Assembly: GCF_008011665.1 (NCBI RefSeq)
Contig: NZ_VOWJ01000023.1
Location: 86,065-150,064, forward strand
Direction: 5' to 3'
Length of the DNA stretch: 64,000 bases
DNA from: Campylobacter volucris
Lineage (GTDB): Bacteria; Campylobacterota; Campylobacteria; Campylobacterales; Campylobacteraceae
Within the stretch, counting starts at the first letter, position 1, and every line of letters starts with the position of its first letter. The notes under the pieces were generated by a model. It had not been told where the DNA came from. It saw nothing but the letters and a program-made list of their open reading frames with translations, and did not search any database. Shown one piece after another: positions 42,541 to 51,223 of this stretch. A program made the translations under genes and the position numbers.

Positions 42541-43179
42541 ATGATAAAAACAAAAATTTTAATTTCGAGTTTAATCTTTACAAGTTTTTTGTTTGCTATG
42601 GATTCGCATCATCAACATCATGGAAGTCTTAAAAATAAAAATCATCAAAGTGTTTCAACTCAAATTATGGATAAGATGCATGAAGAAATGATGAAAAATC
42701 CTTTAGTTCAAACTAATGATATTGAAAGAGATTATTTAACAAATATGATACCACATCATCAAGGTGCTATTGATTCTTCTAAGCTTTTATTACAACACAC
42801 CAAAAGTGAAGAAATGAAAAAAATTGCAACCAATATAATCAATGCTCAAGAAAAAGAAATTCAAGAATTTAAAGAAATTTTAGAAAAAAATCTTTACAAA
42901 AAAACTCAATTAAGCGAAGAAGAATATAAAAAATTTGTTCAAGAAGAAAAAGAATTGATGCAAAAAATGATGCTTTTAATGGGTGCTGTTAAAGAAAGTA
43001 AAAATATCAACAAAGATTTTTTAGAAGGTATGATCGCTCATCATCAAGGTGCTGTTGATGCTTCTAAACAGATATTGTTTTATTCTAAGGATAAAACTAT
43101 AAGAGAAATTGCTAAAAAAATCATTTTAGATCAAGAAAAAGAAATTCGAGAATTTACACAATTATTAAAATATATGTAA
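42541..43179 (+). CDS. periplasmic DUF305 protein with two tandem domains
   Basis: 212 residues with a signal peptide (MIKTKILISSLIFTSFLFAM) followed by a His-rich stretch (DSHHQHHG). Two copies of the DUF305 (ferritin-like four-helix) unit follow. The first has YLTNMIPHHQGAIDSSKLLL, the second FLEGMIAHHQGAVDASKQIL about 95 residues later; each continues with a helix ending in QEKEI-EF. The HHQG motif is the family hallmark and probably binds metal, so a role in copper or other metal handling in the periplasm is reasonable inference. Internal duplication is obvious from the two repeats. Confidence 0.88.
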   Translation: MIKTKILISSLIFTSFLFAMDSHHQHHGSLKNKNHQSVSTQIMDKMHEEMMKNPLVQTNDIERDYLTNMIPHHQGAIDSSKLLLQHTKSEEMKKIATNIINAQEKEIQEFKEILEKNLYKKTQLSEEEYKKFVQEEKELMQKMMLLMGAVKESKNINKDFLEGMIAHHQGAVDASKQILFYSKDKTIREIAKKIILDQEKEIREFTQLLKYM

Positions 43180-43185
43180 GCAAAA

Positions 43186-43261
43186 TGGTGGCTCCGATTG
43201 GACTTGAACCAACGACCACCACCATGTCAAGGTGGTGCTCTACCAACTGAGCTACGGAACC
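43186..43261 (-). tRNA. tRNA-Val (GAC)
   Basis: On the minus strand GGTTCCG...CGGAGCC forms the acceptor stem (with one G-U pair), GTAGCTCAGTTGGTAGAGC the D arm, CACCTTGACATGGTG the anticodon arm with GAC at the centre, and GGTTCAAGTCC the T arm. The CCA end is encoded (43188-43186). The cloverleaf is complete at 76 nt. Confidence 0.96.
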
Positions 43262-43309
43262 TTAAAAAAACAAAAATTATATAAAAATATTTTTACATTG
43301 TGCTTAAAT

Positions 43310-44500
43310 TTAGCCTTTAGGTTTTTTCATGTCTTTTAACCACAAATTTAGTTGCGCTTCAAAACCTATACCTTTACTATGATAAAATCTTAAATTTTTT
43401 TCTAAGTATTGTTGTTTTACCCAACCTCCAAAATCATGTGGGTAAAGATAGTTTTTTCTTTGAGGATTATTGTTATCAAGATGAGGTAAAATTTTTAATG
43501 TAGGGTTGTTTTGGACATAATTTAGAGCAGAATTTATAGCTAGATAGCTTGAGTTTGATTTGGGTGAGCTTGCTAAAAAAACTACACATTGAGCTAAGAT
43601 GATCCTAGCTTCAGGATAGCCTATGTTTTTTACAGCTATTAATGTGCTTGTGGCTAAATTTAGTGCTTGTGGATTTGCATTAGAGATATCTTCACTAGCA
43701 AAGATAACTAATCTTCTAGCGATAAAATCCGCACTTTCTCCCCCATCAATCAATCTTGCAAGATAATACAAACTCGCATCTACATCACTCCCTCTTAGAC
43801 TTTTTATCAAAGAACTTGCAAGTTTATAATGTGTATCTTTACTTGAAGTGCCATCACTTAAAACATTAGCTCTTAGTTTTTTTAAAGTTTCAAGCTTGAT
43901 ATGTGTAGGATTTAATGCTAATGCAAATTCGCATAAATTTAAAAAACTTCTAGCATCATTCGCACTTGAGGTGATTAAAAAATCTTTTGCATCATCATCG
44001 ATTTTGCATTGTAATTTCTCTTGAATTTTTAAAGCTAATTTTTCTAAATCTTGGTTTTTTAAACCTTTAAATTCAAAAAGCATAGTCCTGCTTCTAATGC
44101 CTGAAGTTAAAGTAAAATAAGGATTTTCAGTGCTTGCACCTATGAAAATGCACTTTTGATTTTCTAAAGGAATTAAAAGCATTTCTTGTTGAGTTTTTGA
44201 GAGCCTGTGAATCTCATCGATAAAAATTAAAGGTTTATATAAAGAATTTTCATAATTATTTAGTATTTTTCTAAGATCTTCAAGCTTAAAATTTCCACCA
44301 TCAAATTCAAAAAAATCCACTTTAAAATCATTTGCTACAGCTCTTGCAAAAGAAGTTTTTCCACATCCTGCTGGACCAAAAAATACACTATGGGGAAGTT
44401 TTGAAAGTGATATAAATCGTTTAAAAATTTCTACTAAATTTTCTTGTCCTAAAATTTCATCAAGAATTTTAGGACGAAATTTCAGACTTAAATTTGGCAT
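43310..44500 (-). CDS. rarA: replication-associated recombination protein RarA (MgsA)
   Basis: 396 residues. An AAA+ ATPase related to clamp loaders that acts at stalled forks. FFGPAGCGKTSFARAVA near residue 40 is Walker A and PLIFIDEIHRLSKTQQ near 92 Walker B. FIGASTENPYFTLTSGIRSR near 117 holds sensor 1 and the arginine finger. The C-terminal RarA domain contains LRGSDVDASLYYLARLIDGG near 235 and SEDISNANPQALNLA near 270. It overlaps by one base the DUF945-like gene upstream. Confidence 0.93.
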   Translation of the reverse strand: MPNLSLKFRPKILDEILGQENLVEIFKRFISLSKLPHSVFFGPAGCGKTSFARAVANDFKVDFFEFDGGNFKLEDLRKILNNYENSLYKPLIFIDEIHRLSKTQQEMLLIPLENQKCIFIGASTENPYFTLTSGIRSRTMLFEFKGLKNQDLEKLALKIQEKLQCKIDDDAKDFLITSSANDARSFLNLCEFALALNPTHIKLETLKKLRANVLSDGTSSKDTHYKLASSLIKSLRGSDVDASLYYLARLIDGGESADFIARRLVIFASEDISNANPQALNLATSTLIAVKNIGYPEARIILAQCVVFLASSPKSNSSYLAINSALNYVQNNPTLKILPHLDNNNPQRKNYLYPHDFGGWVKQQYLEKNLRFYHSKGIGFEAQLNLWLKDMKKPKG

Positions 44501-45657
44501 TATAAGTTTGAATTAAATTCTTCTCCATTAAGAATAATTTTAATATCACTTTTATTGGTATCATCATAATTAAAATCTAGTGTATAGCTTCCGTTATTAT
44601 CTACAAAATACATATCAAAATTATTAAATTGCGGATTGATTTGACTTGGAAGAAGTTCAGATTTAATATTTGCTTGAGTTTTTATGTTGTTATTTTTTAT
44701 TAGAGCTTGAGCTTTTGCTTGAAATTTCTTTTCTTCTTTTAAAAATGAAAAATCATTTAAGAAAAATTCTGGATCACTTTTTAAGAATTGACTAAATAGT
44801 ATCATCATTGAAAAAAAATCTCCATTTGATTGTAAATACTGATCATAAGCTTTTTTAGATAAATTAGTAAAATTTAAATCTACATTGATATTATCTAATG
44901 AAAAATCCTTAAAAGGTGCTTGGAATCGATTGATATTAAGTTTTAACAAACCATCATAATCATTGTTTGCATTGATTGTAGTTTTTATATCAGCTTTTAA
45001 TGTATTAATAATTGCATCTTGCAAGTCAATTAGTTCTATATTAATTTTTTGTTCTCCATTGTGTGAAGAGTTAAAAATATCTTCAAATTTCAATCCTTCA
45101 AAAGGAAATTCTGTTATTTGAGCATTTTTTAATTCTAATTTTTTATAATCATCTTCAAATAAAAAATGATTTATATCTAATTGAATTTTTTCTACAAATT
45201 TTTCCTTGAGATCAATGTGAATATCAAAATTTTTGATTAATAATGTTTTATTATCTTTGGTTGTATTAATATCATTGAATTTAGCATTAATAGCTATTTT
45301 ATCATGTGTTTTAATATTAACAAATATTTTCATTATTTCTTTATTTGTAAAAAAGTCATTAATATCTTCATTTTCATTTATAATGGAAATTTTTGCATTA
45401 TTGCTTGCAAAGAAAATATTTGAAAAATCAATATTGATTGTAAAAATATAAGGCAAATCATTTAGTAAAATTTTAAAACTTCCTTTAGAATTTAAGAAAT
45501 TTTTAGTGTAATTGATATCTTCAACTTGATAATAATCTGTGTTTTTACTTATTTGATTAAAAATTTTTTCATTGATAGAATTAATATAAAAAGTTGAAAT
45601 AAAAAATAAAACAACAAGTGATATTAAAAAAATAATTCCCATAATAATTTTTTTCAT
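44500..45657 (-). CDS. membrane-anchored DUF945/YdgA-like protein
   Basis: 385 residues with one N-terminal membrane span (about 4-24, IIMGIIFLISLVVLFFI), the remainder presumably periplasmic. The body is a long series of beta strands with little Cys or His, rich in Asn, Asp, Lys and Phe. Architecture and sequence flavour recall DUF945 proteins such as YdgA, with a region like SKKAYDQYLQSNGDFFSMM in the second half. Function unknown. It is joined to rarA by a one-base overlap and followed upstream by a 140-bp AT-rich region shared with divergent glmM. Confidence 0.65.
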   Translation of the reverse strand: MKKIIMGIIFLISLVVLFFISTFYINSINEKIFNQISKNTDYYQVEDINYTKNFLNSKGSFKILLNDLPYIFTINIDFSNIFFASNNAKISIINENEDINDFFTNKEIMKIFVNIKTHDKIAINAKFNDINTTKDNKTLLIKNFDIHIDLKEKFVEKIQLDINHFLFEDDYKKLELKNAQITEFPFEGLKFEDIFNSSHNGEQKINIELIDLQDAIINTLKADIKTTINANNDYDGLLKLNINRFQAPFKDFSLDNINVDLNFTNLSKKAYDQYLQSNGDFFSMMILFSQFLKSDPEFFLNDFSFLKEEKKFQAKAQALIKNNNIKTQANIKSELLPSQINPQFNNFDMYFVDNNGSYTLDFNYDDTNKSDIKIILNGEEFNSNL

Positions 45658-45768
45658 ATTTTTCCTTGAAAGTAAATTTTTGTTTGATTTTTAAAATTTT
45701 GTATAGTGTTTTTAAAAATTAAAATATTATAAAATTTTTATATTTATACATTACTTAACTTTTTTTTC

Positions 45769-45774
45769 TATAAT
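45769..45774 (+). promoter_or_regulatory. -10 element for glmM-lspA-hemJ
   Basis: TTTTTTTCTATAATTG, with TATAAT at 45769-45774, 27 bases before the glmM ATG and preceded by a T-tract. AAAGG just before the ATG is the ribosome-binding site. Confidence 0.6.
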
Positions 45775-45801
45775 TGTATCATTTTAAATAAAAGGTAAAA
45801 A

Positions 45802-47139
45802 ATGAAACTTTTTGGAACTGATGGGGTTAGAGGAAAAGCTGGGGAATTTTTAGATCCATTTTTAGCAATGCGTTTAGCAATGGCTGCTGGAATTTATTTT
45901 AAAGATAAAGCTATTACAAATAATATTTTAGTCGGAAAAGACACAAGAAGAAGCGGTTATATGATAGAAAATGCCATAGTTTCAGGGCTAACTTCTATAG
46001 GTTATAATGTGATAGAAATAGGGCCTATGCCAACACCTGCAATCGCATTTTTGACTGAAGATATGCGTTGTGATGCAGGTATTATGATATCAGCTTCACA
46101 TAATCCTTATTATGATAATGGGATTAAATTTTTTGATGCACATGGTAATAAATTAGATGAACAAGCAGAAGCTAAAATTGAAGAAATTTATTTTAACGAT
46201 AAGCTTATAGAAGAAGCTAAAACTACTAAAGCACAAATTGGTCAAGCAAAAAGAATTGATGATGTTATTGGTAGGTATATTGTTTCTATTAAAAATTCTT
46301 TCCCTAAAAATTTGACTTTAAAATCAATGCGTGTGGTACTTGATGTGGCTCATGGTGCATCGTATAAGGTTGCCCCGACAGTATTTAAAGAGCTTGGAGC
46401 TGATGTAATTGTGATCAATGATAAACCAAATGGTTTAAATATTAATGAAAATTGTGGAGCTTTGCATCCTTTAACTTTGGCAGCAGAAGTGAAAAAATTT
46501 AGAGCTGATGTGGGATTTGCTTTTGATGGAGATGCAGACCGCTTAGTGGTTGTAGATGAAAAAGGTGAAGTAGCTCATGGAGATAGTTTGCTTGGAGTAT
46601 TGGCTTTGTTTTTGAAAAAACAAGGAAAATTAAAATCAAGCGTAGTAAGCACTATAATGAGCAATGGCGCTTTAAAAGAATTTTTAAACAAACACAAAAT
46701 TAAACATGAAACTTGTAATGTTGGGGATAAATATGTTTTAGAAAAATTAAAAGAATGCGATGGTAACTTTGGTGGTGAGCAAAGTGGGCATATTATTTTT
46801 AGTGATTATGCTAAGACAGGTGATGGTTTAGTTGCTGCGTTGCAATTTAGTGCTTTAATGCTTAGTGAAGAAAAAAGCGCTAGTGAAATTCTAAGCCAAG
46901 TTAAGCCTTATCCTCAACTTTTGCATAATCTTAAAATTTCAGAAAAAAAAGATTTATCCACTCTTGAAGGTTTAGATGCTTTAAAACAAGATTTAGAAAA
47001 AAAAGGAATTGCAAGTTTGTTTAGATATTCAGGGACTGAAAATTTAATTCGTTTGTTATTAGAAGCTAAAGATGTAAAAATACTAGAAAAACAAATGAAA
47101 GATGTGGAAAAATTTTTTATGAAAGCACTTAATGCTTAA
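45802..47139 (+). CDS. glmM: phosphoglucosamine mutase
   Basis: 445 residues. Interconverts glucosamine-6- and 1-phosphate for UDP-GlcNAc synthesis. [15 protein letters not shown] opens the protein; [19 protein letters not shown] near residue 97 holds the phosphorylated Ser; [13 protein letters not shown] near 240 is the magnesium site; [11 protein letters not shown] near 325 binds sugar; and [15 protein letters not shown] near 412 is the phosphate-binding end. It is complete and normal in length. It overlaps lspA by 8 bases, giving an operon for cell-envelope building with lspA and hemJ. Confidence 0.97.
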   Translation: MKLFGTDGVRGKAGEFLDPFLAMRLAMAAGIYFKDKAITNNILVGKDTRRSGYMIENAIVSGLTSIGYNVIEIGPMPTPAIAFLTEDMRCDAGIMISASHNPYYDNGIKFFDAHGNKLDEQAEAKIEEIYFNDKLIEEAKTTKAQIGQAKRIDDVIGRYIVSIKNSFPKNLTLKSMRVVLDVAHGASYKVAPTVFKELGADVIVINDKPNGLNINENCGALHPLTLAAEVKKFRADVGFAFDGDADRLVVVDEKGEVAHGDSLLGVLALFLKKQGKLKSSVVSTIMSNGALKEFLNKHKIKHETCNVGDKYVLEKLKECDGNFGGEQSGHIIFSDYAKTGDGLVAALQFSALMLSEEKSASEILSQVKPYPQLLHNLKISEKKDLSTLEGLDALKQDLEKKGIASLFRYSGTENLIRLLLEAKDVKILEKQMKDVEKFFMKALNA

Positions 47140-47593
47140 AATTTTTCCTTTGAAATTTTGGGCTATTTTTGCTATTGTTTTTGCATTAGATCAAGCTAGC
47201 AAATATTTATTTTTACAAGGTTTAGAGTATAAGGGTGAATTTTTTGATTTGATTTTGACTTATAATACTGGCGTAGCCTTTTCAATGCTAGCTTTTTTGG
47301 GTGTATATTTAAAATACATACAACTTGCATTTATCGTGGTGTTATTTGGATATTTGTTCTATCAAAAAGAATTTTTAAAAACCCATCTTGTAGCTTTTGC
47401 GATAATGCTAAGTGCAGGGTGTTCAAATTTATTAGATAGATTTGTTCATATTGGCGTGGTTGATTTTGTATTTTGGCACAAATGGTTTGAATTTGCTGTG
47501 TTTAATTTGGCTGATGTTATGATAAATATTAGCGTAGTAATGATCTTAGTAAAAGAATTTTTAAATAAGGAAGAAAAATGCAAGATTTTATAA
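47132..47593 (+). CDS. lspA: lipoprotein signal peptidase (signal peptidase II)
   Basis: 153 residues with four membrane spans. Cleaves signal peptides of lipoproteins such as CmeA, CmeC and those encoded at 58-61 kb. The two catalytic Asp are in [16 protein letters not shown] near residue 100 and [14 protein letters not shown] near 130; [13 protein letters not shown] near 45 is the third conserved block. It overlaps glmM by 8 bases and hemJ by 16 bases, so the three are translated as a coupled set. Confidence 0.96.
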   Translation: MLKIFPLKFWAIFAIVFALDQASKYLFLQGLEYKGEFFDLILTYNTGVAFSMLAFLGVYLKYIQLAFIVVLFGYLFYQKEFLKTHLVAFAIMLSAGCSNLLDRFVHIGVVDFVFWHKWFEFAVFNLADVMINISVVMILVKEFLNKEEKCKIL

Positions 47594-48027
47594 TTGAGTG
47601 GTATTTGTGGATTAAAATGGTGCATTATTTAGCTTTTGTTTCTTGGATGGCTGGATTATTTTACCTACCAAGACTTTTTGTTTATCATGCAGAAAATAGT
47701 AATAATAAAGGCTTTGTAGATGTGGTAAAAATTCAAGAGCGTAAATTGTATTTTTATATACAAACTCCTGCGATGATAGTAACTTTAATTAGCGGCAGTT
47801 TAATGCTTCATGTTAATAAAGTTTTGATGGTAGGATCTGGGTTTATGCATGTAAAATTAACCTGTGTTTTGCTTTTGATTGTTTATCATTTGCAAAATTA
47901 TTATTATTTAAGACAATTGCAAAATGATGTATGCAAAAAAAGCGGTAAATTTTTTAGAATTTATAATGAAGTTCCGACTATATTGTTTATTATCATTGCG
48001 ATAATGATGGTTGTAAGGCCATTTTAA
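47578..48027 (+). CDS. hemJ: protoporphyrinogen IX oxidase HemJ
   Basis: 149 residues with four membrane spans. It belongs to the HemJ family (TIGR00701-like), which performs the oxidation of protoporphyrinogen IX to protoporphyrin IX in bacteria lacking HemG and HemY. WYLWIKMVHYLAFVSWMAGL carries the conserved His in the first span, followed by FYLPRLFVYHAEN, and MHVKLTCVLLLIVYH further on has the conserved Lys. It overlaps lspA and converges on the hemN-like gene, so two haem-related genes end head to head. Confidence 0.9.
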   Translation: MQDFIIEWYLWIKMVHYLAFVSWMAGLFYLPRLFVYHAENSNNKGFVDVVKIQERKLYFYIQTPAMIVTLISGSLMLHVNKVLMVGSGFMHVKLTCVLLLIVYHLQNYYYLRQLQNDVCKKSGKFFRIYNEVPTILFIIIAIMMVVRPF

Positions 48028-48050
48028 TAAAAGTCTTTTAAGGCTTTTAT
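48027..48050. terminator. bidirectional terminator between hemJ and the hemN-like gene
   Basis: ATAAAAGTC (48027-48035) pairs with GGCTTTTAT (48042-48050) with one G-T pair and a 6-base loop, at the convergence of the two genes. It overlaps both stop codons' surroundings. Confidence 0.55.
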
Positions 48051-49384
48051 CCTTTAAATTCCATACTTTTAAAATCAAGCGGATCAACATTTTCTTGCAT
48101 GATGTTAATATGTTCTTTATCTTGTAAGCGTTTATCATCTCTAAATACAGCACGCACTAAATCCATACCTGTATAAAAATCTTTCATTAAAACCATGAAT
48201 AAATAGCGCCCAAATTCGCTTATGTATAATGTATTATTTTCTTTTTTAATAGCTTTGTTTAGTTTAAGACCTAAAAGTTCTATAAAAAGATCTTTTTCTA
48301 AATCACATTCTAAAGTTTTATTAAATTTATCAATTTCTATTTTTCCTGTAAACATTTCTGTTAAAAATACATATTTGATAATTTCTTTCTTGCTAAAATT
48401 AGCTTTAGCTATGTTTGCATTTTGTTTTTCTTTAATTAAGCGAGAATAATCATTTAAATTAAAAGCATTGATTAAAAGCTCTCCATCTAAAAAGCTAAAC
48501 GCACCGCTTCCAACTCCTAAATATTCATGATGAGAGCTTACATACTCATCATTAAGGCTACTTTTTTCTAAAGAAAAAGACCAAGCGTTATTTCTTTCAT
48601 AATCTTTGAAAAAATCTACAATTATTTTATAAAATTCAAACTCATTATCTTCAAAGCTTACCCCTAAAGTTTTGGCTATATTGTCTTTAGTGAGATTTGA
48701 TTTCATCAATGGATAAGTAGTGATTTGCTGAGGTTTTAAATTTTTAGCAATTTGTAAATCTTTTAGCAATTGTTCTTTAGTTTGGCTTGGAAAATTAAAA
48801 ATTAAATCAAGACTCATAACAGGTAAAATTCCAATGGCTTTAGAAAGTTTTTCTTGTAATTGCTCGCTAGATCCAAATTTATGATATCTTGCTACTTTTT
48901 TGAGTATATCATTATCAAAACTTTGTATGCCACAGCTTAAGCGATCGATCAATCCTTTAAAAATTTCTAATTTTTTTGGCTCTATATGATTAGGATCAGT
49001 TTCACAAGAGATTTCCTTGATGCTAAAAAGTTTTTTACAAAGTTCTAAAGTTTTAGCTAACTCTGCTTCATTTATCAAAGTAGTACCACCACCAACATAC
49101 ATAGAGCTAAAATCAAAACCTTTATCTTTAATTTGTTTAATTTCTTCTCTTAAGCTTTTAAAATATCTTTTTGCTAAATTCTCATCATAGTAATATTTGT
49201 GAAAACTACAATATGGACAAAAAGTATGACAAAATGGTATGTGAGCATATAGCATATAAGATTTATTCAGATTTGCCTTTTTATCTTGTCCTGTTTTTAA
49301 AAGTTTTACATTAAAGCTATTTTTTAGAGATCGTTGCATAGCTTTATGTGAATATGCAAGTGTGATTTTTTGTAAAAAATTCAT
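48047..49384 (-). CDS. HemN/HemW-like radical SAM protein
   Basis: 445 residues. IPFCHTFCPYCSFHKYYY near residue 52 is the CxxxCxxC cluster motif, followed by SMYVGGGTTLI, the GGGTP-like SAM-binding block. SCGIQSFDNDILKKVARYHK near 170 is typical of coproporphyrinogen III dehydrogenases and of the haem chaperone HemW. The family call is firm, but catalytic HemN versus chaperone HemW cannot be separated by eye; the N-terminal extension of about 45 residues before the Cys motif is longer than in HemW. I recall Cj0363c in the same place. It converges on hemJ and is divergent from the porin relic. Confidence 0.85.
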   Translation of the reverse strand: MNFLQKITLAYSHKAMQRSLKNSFNVKLLKTGQDKKANLNKSYMLYAHIPFCHTFCPYCSFHKYYYDENLAKRYFKSLREEIKQIKDKGFDFSSMYVGGGTTLINEAELAKTLELCKKLFSIKEISCETDPNHIEPKKLEIFKGLIDRLSCGIQSFDNDILKKVARYHKFGSSEQLQEKLSKAIGILPVMSLDLIFNFPSQTKEQLLKDLQIAKNLKPQQITTYPLMKSNLTKDNIAKTLGVSFEDNEFEFYKIIVDFFKDYERNNAWSFSLEKSSLNDEYVSSHHEYLGVGSGAFSFLDGELLINAFNLNDYSRLIKEKQNANIAKANFSKKEIIKYVFLTEMFTGKIEIDKFNKTLECDLEKDLFIELLGLKLNKAIKKENNTLYISEFGRYLFMVLMKDFYTGMDLVRAVFRDDKRLQDKEHINIMQENVDPLDFKSMEFKG

Positions 49385-49420
49385 GCTTTTCCTAAAAGTT
49401 TGTAGTTGTCAAAATAAGGC

Positions 49421-49426
49421 TATAAT
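49421..49426 (+). promoter_or_regulatory. -10 element retained upstream of the porin relic
   Basis: AAGGCTATAATTGTATC, with TATAAT at 49421-49426, 28 bases before the relic's ATG. It may still drive transcription. Confidence 0.5.
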
Positions 49427-49454
49427 TGTATCATATTTTTATAAAGGCTTAAAT

Positions 49455-49716
49455 ATGAAAAAAATATTTATAACTTGTTTGATTTTTATAATGATATTTT
49501 TAAATATAATCCACGCTGCCCCATTAGATGAAATCTTTCAAGATGTTAATGTTTCAGGTAAGATGCAATATCGTTTTGAGTATAATAATCCTAAAAACGA
49601 TAAATCTCATCAAAGAATTAAAATTCCAACGCATTGATGGTTTAAAAAAGCAATTTTGGCATTTATTTTTTATCAATATAGTTGTCATATCTTTGAAAAG
49701 AGACTATAAAATATAA
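49455..49716 (+). pseudogene. relic of a major-outer-membrane-protein-like porin
   Basis: From ATG 49455 the frame gives 60 residues: a signal peptide (MKKIFITCLIFIMIFLNIIHA, cut near residue 21) followed by APLDEIFQDVNVSGKMQYRF, which matches the start of Campylobacter MOMP-type porins (TPLEEAIKDVDVSGxLRYRY as I recall). It then stops at 49637, where a full porin would need about 400 residues. The next 80 bases hold only a short open piece in another frame (LKKQFWHLFFINIVV). Most of the gene has been deleted. Promoter and start are still normal, so a short secreted peptide could be made. In C. jejuni a small unnamed gene occupies this place. Confidence 0.7.
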
Positions 49717-49759
49717 AGTTTCTATTGTCAAAATAATGCTTATTGTGTAGATTAATTCA

Positions 49760-49788
49760 AAAACAACTAGGCCCTAAGACTTAGTTGT
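49760..49788 (-). terminator. Rho-independent terminator of cmeABC
   Basis: On the minus strand AACAACTAAG...CTAGTTGTT forms a stem (one bulge) around a 9-base loop and is followed by TTTTT. The stem begins inside the last codons of cmeC and includes its TAA. Confidence 0.7.
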
Positions 49789-51223
49789 TATAAAAGTTTT
49801 TTTCTAAATTTTCTTCCATAGCTTTAATGTTTTCTTTGGAATTTTCCTTAGCATTAAATCCACCGCCAAATGCTTTAATCACATCTACTATAGAATTTGC
49901 CAATTCATAAGAAGAACTAGTATATGAAAGTTTTGCGTTTAAATAATTTCTTTGATCTTGTAAAAAATCAGCTAAATTAATCACACCATTTTCATATCTT
50001 AAAGTAGAAATTTCATAAATTTTACTTTGAGCTATAAAGAGATTTTTGTAATTTTGCTCATTTTCATAATAGCTTTTGCGGTTAAATAAAGCTAGTCTGA
50101 TTTCTGCAAATGCTGTTTTTAAGGTATTTTCATATTGTAAAAATGCTTCATCTTTAGCAAGTTTTGTTATATTGACATTATTTATTATTTCGCCCCAGTG
50201 AAAAATTGGCATCATAAAATTTCCAGCTATTCCCCAAGTACCACTTCCATTTTTGACTAATAAATCCAAATCTTTGCTTTGAAAACCTAAAAGTCCTGTC
50301 AAAGAAAGACTTGGCAAAAATGCACTTCTAGCAACTCCAACAAGATAATTTTTTTCTTCTAAAGTTTTTAAACTAGCTTGTATATCAGGTCTTTGAAGTA
50401 AAATTCCACTTCCTATGCCTTGTGGTATTTTAATATCATATTGTCCGATTTTTGAATAGTTTATGCCATTATAGAGTATATCATCGATATTGTTTGAAGT
50501 GAGTATTTTTAAAGCTTTAATATTTGCTTCTTTTTTCATTTTAGCATTGGTAAGTAATATTTTAGAATTTTCAAGTTCAGCTTTAAATTTATTAAGCTCA
50601 TATTCTCCTATAACTCCTAATTTAAAATGCTCTAATTTTAAGTTATAGGTTTTTTGATAACTTTGCATATTTTCTACTAAAATTTTTTCTTGCTCGCTTA
50701 AATTTGCTATATTAAAGTATGTTTTTACGACATTAGAAATCAAACTAAGTCTAGCACTTTCGTAATCAAATTCGCTTGCTTTGAGTTTTGATTTAGATGC
50801 TCCATAATTGTCTCTATATTTTCCCCATAAATCAACTTCATAGCTTAAATTTAACCCCAAGTTAAAATCGTTTCCATAAATAAAGTTTTGAGTTTTATTA
50901 CTTGGTGTATTGATGCTTGTTTTAGACCTTGCTCCGCTTGCACTAGCATCAAGCTTAGGAAACAAGTCACTTCTTGATATACCTAAAGCTTCATAAGCTT
51001 TTTGTAAATTTAAATAAGCAATTTGCAAATCGTTGTTGTTTGTTAATGCTTGTTCTACTAAAGCATCTAAATTAGAATCATTAAACATTTTCCACCATTG
51101 TTTGTCAATGCTTATATTTTCATCCAGACTTTGTGTATAATTTACATCAGAAATTTTTAAATTCGGTTTTAAACTGCAACCTACTATAAGAAGACATCCT
51201 ATAAAGAGTAGTATTTTACGCAT
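49781..51223 (-). CDS. cmeC: outer-membrane channel lipoprotein CmeC of the CmeABC efflux pump
   Basis: 480 residues from ATG 51223, which begins the lipoprotein signal MRKILLFIGCLLIVGCSLKP (lipobox LIVGC); the eight extra upstream codons lie inside cmeB and add only a polar leader. TolC-family outer-membrane factor with the duplicated helical-barrel halves: LVEQALTNNNDLQIAYLNLQ near residue 58 and IGSGILLQRPDIQASLK near 270, the latter with the LLQRPDI signature. It exports antibiotics, bile salts and dyes across the outer membrane with CmeB and CmeA. It overlaps cmeB by 8 bases and ends in a terminator. Confidence 0.95.
   Translation of the reverse strand: MRKILLFIGCLLIVGCSLKPNLKISDVNYTQSLDENISIDKQWWKMFNDSNLDALVEQALTNNNDLQIAYLNLQKAYEALGISRSDLFPKLDASASGARSKTSINTPSNKTQNFIYGNDFNLGLNLSYEVDLWGKYRDNYGASKSKLKASEFDYESARLSLISNVVKTYFNIANLSEQEKILVENMQSYQKTYNLKLEHFKLGVIGEYELNKFKAELENSKILLTNAKMKKEANIKALKILTSNNIDDILYNGINYSKIGQYDIKIPQGIGSGILLQRPDIQASLKTLEEKNYLVGVARSAFLPSLSLTGLLGFQSKDLDLLVKNGSGTWGIAGNFMMPIFHWGEIINNVNITKLAKDEAFLQYENTLKTAFAEIRLALFNRKSYYENEQNYKNLFIAQSKIYEISTLRYENGVINLADFLQDQRNYLNAKLSYTSSSYELANSIVDVIKAFGGGFNAKENSKENIKAMEENLEKNFYNN

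Noticed and set aside
49528..49716. 62-residue ORF overlapping the porin relic
   Set aside because: Out of frame with the signal peptide and without family likeness; a shadow, apart from the last part, which may be a porin scrap.
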